From the NCBI RefSeq assembly GCF_021653995.1, contig NZ_JAJJOZ010000001.1, positions 310,001 to 374,000 of the forward strand: DNA of 64,000 bases. Direction: 5' to 3'. The position numbers were made by a program, and so were the translations under genes. The notes beneath the pieces were generated by a model, which searched no databases, had not been told where the DNA came from, and was given only the letters and a program-made list of their open reading frames with translations. Source of the DNA: Allopusillimonas lactea (GTDB lineage Bacteria > Pseudomonadota > Gammaproteobacteria > Burkholderiales > Burkholderiaceae_B). Positions 18,448 through 26,111 of this stretch are shown here, piece after piece. Each line of letters starts with the position of its first letter. Position 1 is the stretch's first letter.

Positions 18448-19116
18448 ATGAAATTCCTACTCTCTGCATCCAGGGTGCTCGACTATATCAACACAAAAGT
18501 CGGCCAAGCCGTGATCTGGCTGACGCTTGTGGTTGTCGTGGTCAGCGCTGGAAACGCGATAATTCGCAAAGTGTTCAGCGTCAGTTCCAACGCATGGCTG
18601 GAACTGCAATGGTATCTGTTCGGGGCGCTGTTCCTGCTGGCCGCTGGCTATACCTATCTACGCAATGAACACGTCCGGGTAGATGTCCTTGCACAGCGTT
18701 TGAGTCGACGCACACAGATCAAGATAGAGATCTTCGGGATCATTTTTTTCCTGTTGCCCGCCTGCTGCCTCATATTCTGGCTGTCGCTGCCGTTTTTCTA
18801 CGAGTCTTTTGTGCTGCATGAGCTATCGTCAAACACCGGCGGCCTTATCCGCTGGCCGGTCAAGCTGCTGATCCCTGTCGGCTTCTTCCTGCTGATACTT
18901 TCCGCGCTCTCGCACTTGATCAAATGCATTGGCTATCTGCGCGGCCTGTGCCCAGACCCGATGCTGCGCGGCGATGGCAAAAGTGCCGAAGAAGAGCTGG
19001 CCGAAGAAATCCGTCAGCAGGCCGCAGCCATTCGGCAAGACGTTGATACGCCTGCCGTGCCCATCCAGCAGGGGCACCAACCATCACACGATCAATCCCA
19101 AGGCGAGGGTCGCTAA
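18448..19116 (+). CDS. TRAP transporter small permease subunit (second system)
   Basis: A 222-residue DctQ-family protein with four membrane helices: VIWLTLVVVVVSAGNAII, the WLELQWYLFGALFLLAAGY segment, FGIIFFLLPACCLIFWLSL and LLIPVGFFLLILSALSHLI. A charged cytoplasmic tail of about 50 residues follows. It is placed 2 bp before a long DctM-like gene, so the two are translated together. It resembles the TRAP pairs annotated for mannitol or chloroaromatic transport, but no substrate is indicated and no solute-binding protein is adjacent. Confidence 0.88.
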   Translation: MKFLLSASRVLDYINTKVGQAVIWLTLVVVVVSAGNAIIRKVFSVSSNAWLELQWYLFGALFLLAAGYTYLRNEHVRVDVLAQRLSRRTQIKIEIFGIIFFLLPACCLIFWLSLPFFYESFVLHELSSNTGGLIRWPVKLLIPVGFFLLILSALSHLIKCIGYLRGLCPDPMLRGDGKSAEEELAEEIRQQAAAIRQDVDTPAVPIQQGHQPSHDQSQGEGR

Positions 19117-19118
19117 TC

Positions 19119-20783
19119 ATGGAGTTTTTTGTCGACAACCTCGCGCCGATCATGTTCTTCAACCTGGTCGTCTTTCTGCTGCTGGGTTTTCCTGTTGCGT
19201 TTACGCTGGCTGCGGTCGGTATCCTGTATGGCCTGGTTGCCATCGAACTCGGGCTCATGCAGCCGGCGCTTTTCCAGGCCTTGCCGCAGCGGGTGTTCGG
19301 TATCGTCTCTAATGATACGCTGCTGGCGGTGCCATTCTTTACCCTCATGGGCCTGATACTCGAACGATCAGGCATGGCCGAAGACTTGCTTGAAACAGTG
19401 GGCCAGCTCTTTGGCCCCGTGCGCGGCGGCCTGGCCATCGCAGTTGTACTGGTCGGTGCCATGCTGGCTGCCACCACCGGCGTGGTGTCCGCGTCGGTCA
19501 TTTCCATGGGCTTGATTTCGCTGCCCATCATGTTGCGCTATGGCTATGATCGCCGGTTGGCGTCCGGGGTCATCGCTGCCTCGGGTACGCTGTCGCAGAT
19601 CATTCCGCCGTCGCTGGTGCTCATTATCCTGGCCGATCAGCTCGGCCGCTCCATCGGCGACATGTACCGCGGCGCCATGGTGCCGGGCCTGCTGCTGGTG
19701 CTGGCCTATATCTCGTATATCGTGATCATGTGCGTGCTCAAGCCATCGAGCGCGCCAGCGCTGCCGCCCGAGGCCCGCATCTACGACCGCCCCGATGGCA
19801 CGCGCGGCCTCAAGTCGTTGGCGGTACTTACCCTCATCGCCGCCGCTGCCTCGTACTTCGCCACCCAGCATTATTTCCGTGAGCACACCGACGTGCCGGT
19901 CGATGAGCGCGTGGTGATCAGCATGGTGGCGTGGGGCATTACTGCGCTTGCCATTGCCTTGGGCAACCGCCTGCTTAGGCTCAAGCTGCTGTCCCCCATC
20001 GCCGAGCGGGTCGTCTTTGTCATGATTCCACCGCTGGCATTGATCTTCCTGGTGCTGGGCACTATTTTCATCGGGGTGGCAACGCCTACCGAAGGCGGCG
20101 CCATGGGTGCCGTCGGGGCGCTGATCATGGCGATGTCGCGTGGCCGGTTTTCCTGGAAGCTGCTGCGCCAGGCCATGGACACCACCACCAAGCTGTCATG
20201 TTTCGTGGTGTTCATCCTGGTAGGCTCCACCGTATTCAGCCTGAGCTTCCGCGGCATCAACGGCGACCTGTGGGTCGAGCACTTGCTGATCGGCCTGCCG
20301 GGCGGCGAATGGGGCTTCCTCATCGTTGTCAGCGTGCTTACGTTCGTGCTTGCTTTCTTCCTCGATTTTTTCGAGCTTGCCTTCATTATCATCCCGCTGC
20401 TGGGGCCGGTCGCCGAAAAGATGGGCATAGACCTGATCTGGTTTGGCGTGCTGTTGGCGGTGAATATGCAAACCTCATTCATGCATCCGCCTTTCGGTTT
20501 TGCGCTGTTCTACCTGCGCTCGGTCGCACCGCGCGACGACTACCACGACCGCGTCACCAACAAGATGATCCCACGCGTCACCACGGGGCAGATCTACTGG
20601 GGCTCGGTGCCCTTCATCGTGATCCAGCTTATTATGGTGGCAGTGGTCATGATCTTCCCGTCGCTTGTCACCCATTACAAGGGTGAGCATACCCAGATCG
20701 ATCCGGCTACCGTTGATTTCGGCACGGGCGCGGGTTATGGCGGAGGGACATACGGCGCCGACCCGGGCGCGGCGTTCCAGTAG
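19119..20783 (+). CDS. TRAP transporter large permease subunit, long form (second system)
   Basis: A 554-residue DctM-family permease. It is about 130 residues longer than the first DctM in this window because of a central insertion: a hydrophilic stretch with extra helices between IVIMCVLKPSS and GTIFIGVATPTEGGAMGAVGAL. Family blocks include LGFPVAFTLAAVGILYG, the LSQIIPPSLVLIIL re-entrant loop and LLAVNMQTSFMHPPFGFALFYL. The C-terminus ends in a Gly/Tyr-rich tail. It needs a DctP receptor encoded elsewhere. The pair interrupts the truA-trpF neighbourhood usual in related genomes. Confidence 0.9.
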   Translation: MEFFVDNLAPIMFFNLVVFLLLGFPVAFTLAAVGILYGLVAIELGLMQPALFQALPQRVFGIVSNDTLLAVPFFTLMGLILERSGMAEDLLETVGQLFGPVRGGLAIAVVLVGAMLAATTGVVSASVISMGLISLPIMLRYGYDRRLASGVIAASGTLSQIIPPSLVLIILADQLGRSIGDMYRGAMVPGLLLVLAYISYIVIMCVLKPSSAPALPPEARIYDRPDGTRGLKSLAVLTLIAAAASYFATQHYFREHTDVPVDERVVISMVAWGITALAIALGNRLLRLKLLSPIAERVVFVMIPPLALIFLVLGTIFIGVATPTEGGAMGAVGALIMAMSRGRFSWKLLRQAMDTTTKLSCFVVFILVGSTVFSLSFRGINGDLWVEHLLIGLPGGEWGFLIVVSVLTFVLAFFLDFFELAFIIIPLLGPVAEKMGIDLIWFGVLLAVNMQTSFMHPPFGFALFYLRSVAPRDDYHDRVTNKMIPRVTTGQIYWGSVPFIVIQLIMVAVVMIFPSLVTHYKGEHTQIDPATVDFGTGAGYGGGTYGADPGAAFQ

Positions 20784-20819
20784 CGGCCGGCTGCGCGTTT
20801 TTTTTTGATAGTTTCAAAA

Positions 20820-21479
20820 ATGGCTGAGCGTGTGCGTACTCGTGTGAAAATCTGTGGCATTACCCGCCAGGAAGACCTCCATGCGGCGGTCGATGCCGGT
20901 GCGGACGCCATAGGCTTGGTGTTCTACCCGGGCAGCAAGCGGGCAGTCACCCTGGCCCAAGCTCGTGCGTTGCGCGAGGCAGCTCCTGCGTTCGTTGATG
21001 TGGTTGCACTATTCGTGAACGCCACGCCCGCCGATGTGCGTGCTGTGATTGATGACGTCGCGCCCGATCTGTTGCAATTCCATGGCGATGAAACACCCGC
21101 ATACTGCGACAGCTTTGGCCGCCGCTACATGCGCGCATTCAGGGTGGGGGCGCCAGGGCTTGAAACAGCGCCTCGGGTGCTGGCCGCCTGCCAGCAATTC
21201 AATCATGCGGCCGCATGGTTGTTCGACAGCTATAGTGCCAGTTACGGCGGCAGCGGCCTGGCGCTCGATGTTGCATTGCTCGACGCGGTCCGGGCGGCCG
21301 CCGACAGCCGCCCGCTGGTATTGGCCGGTGGGCTCAAGGCTGAAACCGTGCGCCAGTCCATCACAGCTGTAAGGCCTTATGCGGTCGATGTCAGCAGTGG
21401 GGTCGAAGTCAGCCCTGGCATCAAGTCTCCCGAAATGATCGCCGCTTTCATGCGCGCCGTGTCAGGCCAGTCGGCCTGA
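20820..21479 (+). CDS. trpF: Phosphoribosylanthranilate isomerase
   Basis: A 219-residue TIM-barrel enzyme for the third committed step of tryptophan synthesis. VKICGITRQEDLHAAVDAGADAIGLVFYPGSKR contains the active-site Cys, and the region DVSSGVEVSPGIKS near the C-terminus binds phosphate. ATG 20820 is chosen; the longer frame starts at a TTG (20805) in a T-run. trpB and trpA do not follow as they do in many relatives; kynU does instead. Confidence 0.97.
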   Translation: MAERVRTRVKICGITRQEDLHAAVDAGADAIGLVFYPGSKRAVTLAQARALREAAPAFVDVVALFVNATPADVRAVIDDVAPDLLQFHGDETPAYCDSFGRRYMRAFRVGAPGLETAPRVLAACQQFNHAAAWLFDSYSASYGGSGLALDVALLDAVRAAADSRPLVLAGGLKAETVRQSITAVRPYAVDVSSGVEVSPGIKSPEMIAAFMRAVSGQSA

Positions 21480-21661
21480 CCCAACCACTGTGCAGCTCGG
21501 CCTGGGCGAGCCTGTGCTTACATCCGTTTCATAAGGTCAGCGGCGGTCGCGCATCGCACCGCTGCGCATTGTTCCCACATCGCATTCCCGTGTGACTTGC
21601 AGCATGGGTGTACGGCGCCTATTCTTTTTGGCAGAGCTATTTTCTTCCGAGGAGGGCGATC

Positions 21662-22930
21662 ATGTCCGCCAGCAGCATTCCGCTCAGTCGCGAAGCCTGT
21701 GCGCAGCGCAACGATGAAGACCCACTCGCTTCGTTGCGTTGTGAGTTTGCGTTGCCCGAAGGCATCATCTACCTCGACGGCAATTCGCTGGGCGCTCGTC
21801 CTGCGCGGTCGCTCGAGCGTGCCCATACAGTAATAAGCCATGAATGGGGCAGCGACCTGATCCGCAGTTGGAACAACGCGGGCTGGTTTGAGCTACCGCT
21901 GCGCCTGGGCGACATGCTCGCGCCCTTGATCGGCGCAGGGCAGGGCGAGGTTGCCATCACCGACACGACATCGGTCAACCTCTTCAAGGCGCTGGCGGCG
22001 GCACTGGATATTCAGCATCAATGCGCAGCCACGAGCAGCCGCCGGGTCATTGTCAGTGAACGCGACAACTTTCCGACAGACCTTTACATTGCGCAGGGCT
22101 TGTCTCACTGGCTGGACCGCGGCTACACACTGCGCTTGGTGGATGACCCGGATGCGCTGTCGCAGGCTATAACCGACGACGTAGCCGTTGTCATGCTGAC
22201 ACACGTCAACTACCGCAGCGGTCGTTTGCTGGACATGCAGCGCTTGACTGCCCATGCGCATGCGCAAGGTGCACTGGCCATCTGGGACTTGGCGCATTCA
22301 GCGGGTGCAGTGCCTGTCGATCTGCGGGGCGCGGACGCTGATTTTGCCGTTGGCTGCACCTATAAATACCTGAACGGCGGCCCCGGCGCGCCAGCTTATA
22401 TCTGGGTGGCACCACAGCATCTGGCGCAGTTCTCGCATCCCTTGACGGGTTGGTGGGGCCACGCCAACCCTTTTGCCATGCAGCCAGGATTCGAGCGCCA
22501 CCCCGGCATACAAGCAGGCTTGTGCGGCACGCAGCCTATTGTGTCGCTGGCCCTGGTCGAATGCGGCCTTGAGACCTTCAGTCGCGTCGATATGGCGGCT
22601 GTGCGCGCAAAATCCCTGGCGCAGTCCGACCTGTTTATTGCACTGCTGGACGCCTGCTGCGCCGGCCACGGCTTGCGGCTCGTTACGCCGCGCGAACATG
22701 CGGCGCGCGGCAGCCACGTGAGCGTCACCCATCCTCATGGTTACGGCATCATGCAGGCGCTGATTGAACGGGGCGTCATCGGCGATTACCGTGAGCCGGG
22801 CCTGATGCGCTTCGCGTTCACGCCGTTGTATTTGCGCTATACGGATGTTTGGGATGCTGTCGATATACTGGCTCGCATCCTGCAGGACGGCGCCTATGAT
22901 GCCAAAGCCAGCCGCGCAGCGGTTACGTGA
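21662..22930 (+). CDS. kynU: Kynureninase
   Basis: A 422-residue PLP enzyme that cleaves kynurenine to anthranilate and alanine, in tryptophan catabolism. Family blocks are IYLDGNSLGARP, NFPTDLYIAQGL, IWDLAHSAGAVPVDL and the PLP-lysine block CTYKYLNGGPGAP (Lys235), then WWGHANPFAM. ATG 21662 is preferred because of GAGGAGGGC just upstream; the frame to 21608 is only an open extension. kynA and kynB are not in the window. Its product, anthranilate, feeds the pathway of the neighbouring trpF. Confidence 0.96.
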   Translation: MSASSIPLSREACAQRNDEDPLASLRCEFALPEGIIYLDGNSLGARPARSLERAHTVISHEWGSDLIRSWNNAGWFELPLRLGDMLAPLIGAGQGEVAITDTTSVNLFKALAAALDIQHQCAATSSRRVIVSERDNFPTDLYIAQGLSHWLDRGYTLRLVDDPDALSQAITDDVAVVMLTHVNYRSGRLLDMQRLTAHAHAQGALAIWDLAHSAGAVPVDLRGADADFAVGCTYKYLNGGPGAPAYIWVAPQHLAQFSHPLTGWWGHANPFAMQPGFERHPGIQAGLCGTQPIVSLALVECGLETFSRVDMAAVRAKSLAQSDLFIALLDACCAGHGLRLVTPREHAARGSHVSVTHPHGYGIMQALIERGVIGDYREPGLMRFAFTPLYLRYTDVWDAVDILARILQDGAYDAKASRAAVT

Positions 22931-22951
22931 TGGCCGGCGGCCGCAGATTGA

Positions 22952-22981
22952 AAAGGCCGCTGTGCAAGCACAGCGGCCTTT
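22952..22981 (+). terminator. Strong intrinsic terminator after kynU
   Basis: AAAGGCCGCTGTG pairs perfectly over 13 bp with CACAGCGGCCTTT around a CAAG loop, starting 21 bp after the kynU stop. The A-run and T-run flanks allow function in both directions, so it may also end the tRNA-Val transcript coming from the right. Confidence 0.85.
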
Positions 22982-22988
22982 GGAAGCC

Positions 22989-23065
22989 TGGTAGGCAGTA
23001 CTGGATTCGAACCAGCGACCTCTACGATGTCAACGTAGCGCTCTAACCAACTGAGCTAACCGCCT
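22989..23065 (-). tRNA. tRNA-Val (anticodon GAC)
   Basis: The minus strand folds as a complete cloverleaf. The acceptor AGGCGGT pairs with ACTGCCT (one G-T), followed by the discriminator A and an encoded CCA. The D-arm is AGCTCAGTTGGTTAGAGC, the anticodon stem CTACG/CGTAG has loop TTGACAT giving anticodon GAC, and the T-arm contains GGTTCGAATCC. GAC reads valine codons GUC and GUU. The gene is 77 nt with CCA. Confidence 0.96.
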
Positions 23066-23079
23066 AACGAAAGAACGCT

Positions 23080-23109
23080 ATTATAAGTAGATTGTTTTTG
23101 ACCTGTCAA
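23080..23109 (-). promoter_or_regulatory. Consensus sigma-70 promoter for tRNA-Val
   Basis: On the minus strand TTGACA (23109-23104) and TATAAT (23085-23080) match the consensus exactly, with an 18-bp spacer. Transcription would begin about 7-8 bases before the tRNA 5' end at 23065. Perfect hexamers are typical of strong stable-RNA promoters. Confidence 0.85.
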
Positions 23110-23359
23110 ATCGCGCCGGGCCGGCGGTGTGACAATCTCATGTACAAATTATATCCATGGAACCTCGCGTCCAGCGTCCTTGCGCCTTTGCGCGAGGTGT
23201 TCAGCAGTTATGCGCAGGCTTATGCACATGCTGTGTGGATAAGCCTGCTGGTATATCTCTTGGGCTTTTTTGCAACAGCCACGCCGTGAATCAGCGCGTT
23301 GGAGGGCGAGGCAGCGCTACGGGGGCTGAAAATCGGTCGAGTGGTGTTACACTGGAGCA
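23110..23359. other. Spacer between tRNA-Val promoter and thrS leader; possible 49-codon ORF
   Basis: No confident gene. A 49-codon ORF (ATG 23140 to stop 23289, plus strand) has a hydrophobic segment AVWISLLVYLLGFFATA but no clear ribosome site and no recognised family. A candidate promoter for the thrS leader is CTGAAA (23326-23331) with an extended minus-10 TGTTACACT (23345-23353), predicting a transcript start near 23360. Confidence 0.3.
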
Positions 23360-23390
23360 ACGTTTATTGCTTACCCGATACGGTCTATAT

Positions 23391-23432
23391 ATGTGCACAA
23401 ACACTACGCGAACTACGACACGGCATTGCTGA
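23391..23432 (+). CDS. Threonine-rich leader peptide of thrS
   Basis: A 13-codon ORF encodes MCTNTTRTTTRHC, with six threonines in 13 residues using ACA, ACT and ACG codons. It lies 95 bp before thrS and directly precedes an attenuator. By analogy with the thr operon leader of enteric bacteria, ribosome stalling at the Thr codons when charged tRNA-Thr is scarce would report threonyl-tRNA levels. No strong ribosome site precedes ATG 23391. An in-frame TTG at 23367 has GGAG nine bases upstream and would add eight residues including one more Thr, so the start is uncertain. Confidence 0.75.
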   Translation: MCTNTTRTTTRHC

Positions 23433-23507
23433 TTGCCGCCGCGTACTGTTTTGTCTGCCTCTTTAGCAAAATCAATACACCGATAACGCGGCTCAGGCCG
23501 CGTTTTT
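23401..23507 (+). promoter_or_regulatory. Transcription attenuator controlling thrS
   Basis: Four segments with mutually exclusive pairings are visible. Segment 1 (23401-23410, ACACTACGCG, inside the Thr codons) pairs with segment 2 (23440-23449, CGCGTACTGT) over ten positions with one mismatch. Segment 2 (23438-23444, GCCGCGT) pairs perfectly with segment 3 (23486-23492, ACGCGGC). Segment 3 with segment 4 forms the terminator. Ribosome stalling on the Thr codons would cover segment 1, freeing segment 2 to disrupt the terminator. This is the classical design of amino-acid operon attenuators; its use for thrS here is inferred. Confidence 0.75.
23485..23507 (+). terminator. Intrinsic terminator hairpin just upstream of thrS
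   Basis: AACGCGGC pairs perfectly over 8 bp with GCCGCGTT around loop TCAG, and the 3' arm runs into five T residues (23503-23507). It ends 19 bases before the thrS ATG, so it cannot simply end an upstream gene. It fits the terminator arm of the leader attenuator. Confidence 0.85.
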
Positions 23508-23526
23508 GTATTTCAGGATTTCCCTC

Positions 23527-25473
23527 ATGGTTCAGATCACACTGCCCGACGGCTCCCAGCGAGCGTATCCCGGTCCCGTTACCGTCAGCGAGGTCGCTCA
23601 CTCGATCGGCACCGGGCTGGGGCGCGCCGCGTTGGCGGGGCGCGTAGCGGTCGGTGGTGCCGAGCCGCAATTGGTAGATACCGGCTTTGTGATCGACGCT
23701 GACGCAACACTGGCCATTATTACCGCCAAGGACCCTGATGGGCTGGATCTGATCCGCCACTCCACCGCGCACCTGCTTGCCTATGCGGTGAAGTCGCTGT
23801 TTCCCGATGCTCAAGTCACGATTGGGCCTGTCATCGAGAACGGCTTTTACTACGACTTCTCCTACAAGCGGCCGTTTACGCCCGAAGACTTGACGGCGAT
23901 TGAAAACAAGATGGCCGAGCTGGCACGCAAGGATGAAGTCGTCACGCGCGAAGAATGGCTGCGCGACGATGCGGTGCGGTTTTTCAACGACATCGGCGAG
24001 CACTACAAGGCCGAGATCATCGCCTCGATCCCGTCCAACGAAACGATCAGCCTGTACCGCGAGGGCGATTTCATCGACCTGTGCCGCGGCCCGCACGTGC
24101 CGTCCACCGGCAAGCTCAAGGTCTTCAAACTCATGAAGGTCGCTGGCGCCTACTGGCGTGGCGACAGCAACAACGAAATGCTGCAGCGTATCTACGGCAC
24201 GGCCTGGGCAACGAAGGAAGACCAGGCGGCCTATCTGCACATGCTCGAAGAGGCCGAAAAGCGCGACCACCGCAAGCTGGGGCGCGAGCTGGATCTCTTC
24301 CATTTCCAGGACGAGGCGCCGGGTCTGATCTTCTGGCACCCCAAGGGCTGGACGCTCTGGCAGCAGGTTGAGCAGTACATGCGCCGCGTTTATCAAGAAA
24401 ACGGCTACCAGGAAGTCAAGGCGCCGCAGATCCTCGACTTGTCGCTGTGGAAGAAAACCGGTCACTGGGACAACTACGCCGAGAACATGTTCACGACGGA
24501 GTCCGAGAACCGCGTCTATGGCCTCAAACCCATGAACTGCCCGGGCCATGTGCAGATCTTCAACAGCAGCCTGCATTCGTATCGCGAACTGCCCGTGCGC
24601 TATGGCGAATTCGGGCAATGCCATCGCAACGAGCCGTCCGGTTCGCTGCACGGCATGATGCGTGTGCGCGGCTTTACCCAGGACGACGGCCACATCTTCT
24701 GTACCGAAGACCAACTGCAGGAAGAGTGCGCAGCGTTCACCGCATTGTTGCAGAAGGTGTACGCGGATTTCGGCTTCAAGGAAATCCTGTACAAGGTGGC
24801 CACCCGGCCCGACAAGCGCATCGGCGACGACGCGGTCTGGGACAAAGCCGAGAAGGCGCTGATGGACAGCCTGGATCATACCGGCTGCCAGTACGAAATC
24901 TCCCCCGGCGAAGGGGCCTTCTACGGGCCCAAGATCGAATACACGCTCAAGGACGCTATCGGGCGGCATTGGCAGTGCGGCACGATCCAGGTCGACTTTT
25001 CCATGCCGGCGCGTCTGGGCGCCGAGTATGTCGACGCATCCGACCAGCGCCGCACCCCAGTGATGCTGCACCGTGCCATCCTGGGCTCGCTTGAACGCTT
25101 TATCGGCATGCTGATCGAAAACCACGCCGGTGCCATGCCCGCGTGGCTCTCGCCCCGGCATGCGGTGGTATGCTGCATTTCCGAGGCATCCGCCCAATAT
25201 GCTGACGACGTTGCCCTAAGCCTGAAAAAACAAGGGTTTAGAGTTGATTCCGATTTGCGCGGTGAAAAAATCAACCGTAAAATCCGTGAGCACAGCATGC
25301 AAAAGCTGCCCTACATACTGGTTGTCGGCGAAAAAGAGCGCGAAACCGGCATGGTGGCGGTGCGCGGGCGCGGCGGGCTTGATCTGGGCACTATGCCATT
25401 GGCCCAGTTCGAAGCGCGTCTGCGCACTGAAATCGACAACAGGCTTGACAGCGGGGAAGCTGCTTCGGCCTGA
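23527..25473 (+). CDS. thrS: Threonyl-tRNA synthetase
   Basis: A 648-residue class II synthetase that charges tRNA-Thr. The N-terminal TGS domain (QITLPDGSQRAYPGPVTV) is followed by the editing domain with RHSTAHLLAYA and the later CRGPHV motif. The catalytic core includes MNCPGHVQIF and RYGEFGQCHRNEPSGSLHGMMRVRGFTQDD. The C-terminal anticodon domain ends the protein. ATG 23527 has AGGA nine bases upstream; the longer frame begins at a TTG inside the terminator. infC follows after 28 bp. Confidence 0.98.
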   Translation: MVQITLPDGSQRAYPGPVTVSEVAHSIGTGLGRAALAGRVAVGGAEPQLVDTGFVIDADATLAIITAKDPDGLDLIRHSTAHLLAYAVKSLFPDAQVTIGPVIENGFYYDFSYKRPFTPEDLTAIENKMAELARKDEVVTREEWLRDDAVRFFNDIGEHYKAEIIASIPSNETISLYREGDFIDLCRGPHVPSTGKLKVFKLMKVAGAYWRGDSNNEMLQRIYGTAWATKEDQAAYLHMLEEAEKRDHRKLGRELDLFHFQDEAPGLIFWHPKGWTLWQQVEQYMRRVYQENGYQEVKAPQILDLSLWKKTGHWDNYAENMFTTESENRVYGLKPMNCPGHVQIFNSSLHSYRELPVRYGEFGQCHRNEPSGSLHGMMRVRGFTQDDGHIFCTEDQLQEECAAFTALLQKVYADFGFKEILYKVATRPDKRIGDDAVWDKAEKALMDSLDHTGCQYEISPGEGAFYGPKIEYTLKDAIGRHWQCGTIQVDFSMPARLGAEYVDASDQRRTPVMLHRAILGSLERFIGMLIENHAGAMPAWLSPRHAVVCCISEASAQYADDVALSLKKQGFRVDSDLRGEKINRKIREHSMQKLPYILVVGEKERETGMVAVRGRGGLDLGTMPLAQFEARLRTEIDNRLDSGEAASA

Positions 25474-25501
25474 CTTTTATTAATTACCAGGAGTCCTAGA
25501 C

Positions 25502-26047
25502 ATCGCAACCGATAAAACCCATCGCATCAATGGTGAAATCCGTATCCCCGAGGTTCGCCTCATCGGCACGGAGGGTGAACAACTCGGCGTTCTGAAGACC
25601 GCCGATGCCCTGCGTCTGGCGGAAGAAAACGACGTGGATCTGGTCGAGATCGCGCCCACAGCGTCTCCACCGGTCTGCCGCCTGATGGACTACGGCAAGT
25701 TCAAATACCAAGAGCAAAAGCGCCAGCAAGAAGCGCGGGCCAAGCAGAAAGTCATTCAGGTCAAAGAAGTCAAGTTCCGTCCCGGCACCGATGAGGGCGA
25801 CTATCAGGTCAAGCTGCGCAACCTGAAACGTTTCATCGAAGAGGGCGACAAGGCCAAGGTCACGCTGCGCTTCCGCGGCCGCGAAATGGCCCACCAGGAA
25901 CTCGGTATGCGCGTACTCGAACGCGTACGTGACGACCTGAATGAATTGGTGCAGGTGGAAGCCATGCCCAAACTCGAAGGCCGACAGATGGTGATGGTGC
26001 TGGCCCCGCGCAAGAAAGCGCCGGGCGGCAAGGGCGACGCCTCCTGA
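25502..26047 (+). CDS. infC: Translation initiation factor IF-3 (ATC start codon)
   Basis: The 181-residue IF3 binds the 30S subunit and checks start-codon pairing. The N-terminal domain begins (M)ATDKTHRINGEIRIPEVRLIG and the C-terminal domain contains VKEVKFRPGTDEGDYQVKLRNLKRFIEEGDKAKV. No ATG, GTG or TTG gives the complete N-terminal domain. An ATC at 25502 does, with AGGAG eight bases upstream. Non-canonical AUU/AUC starts are known for infC and allow IF3 to repress its own translation. Start-codon rules limited to ATG/GTG/TTG would wrongly begin the gene at 25634. Confidence 0.95.
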   Translation: MATDKTHRINGEIRIPEVRLIGTEGEQLGVLKTADALRLAEENDVDLVEIAPTASPPVCRLMDYGKFKYQEQKRQQEARAKQKVIQVKEVKFRPGTDEGDYQVKLRNLKRFIEEGDKAKVTLRFRGREMAHQELGMRVLERVRDDLNELVQVEAMPKLEGRQMVMVLAPRKKAPGGKGDAS

Positions 26048-26111
26048 TCCGTTTTTGACTATCATCGCCGCGCAAGCCCCGGGTTTGCGCGGCGGCGCAC
26101 GCAGGTATCCT

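Noticed and set aside
23140..23289. 49-codon ORF with a hydrophobic segment upstream of the thrS leader
   Set aside because: No clear ribosome site, no family recognised, and it lies in a region best explained as promoter and spacer. Mentioned in the spacer entry but not called as a gene.
23413..25197. 594-codon open frame antisense to thrS
   Set aside because: The composition is that of a complementary-strand shadow, with no recognisable domain, and thrS motifs fully explain the region.
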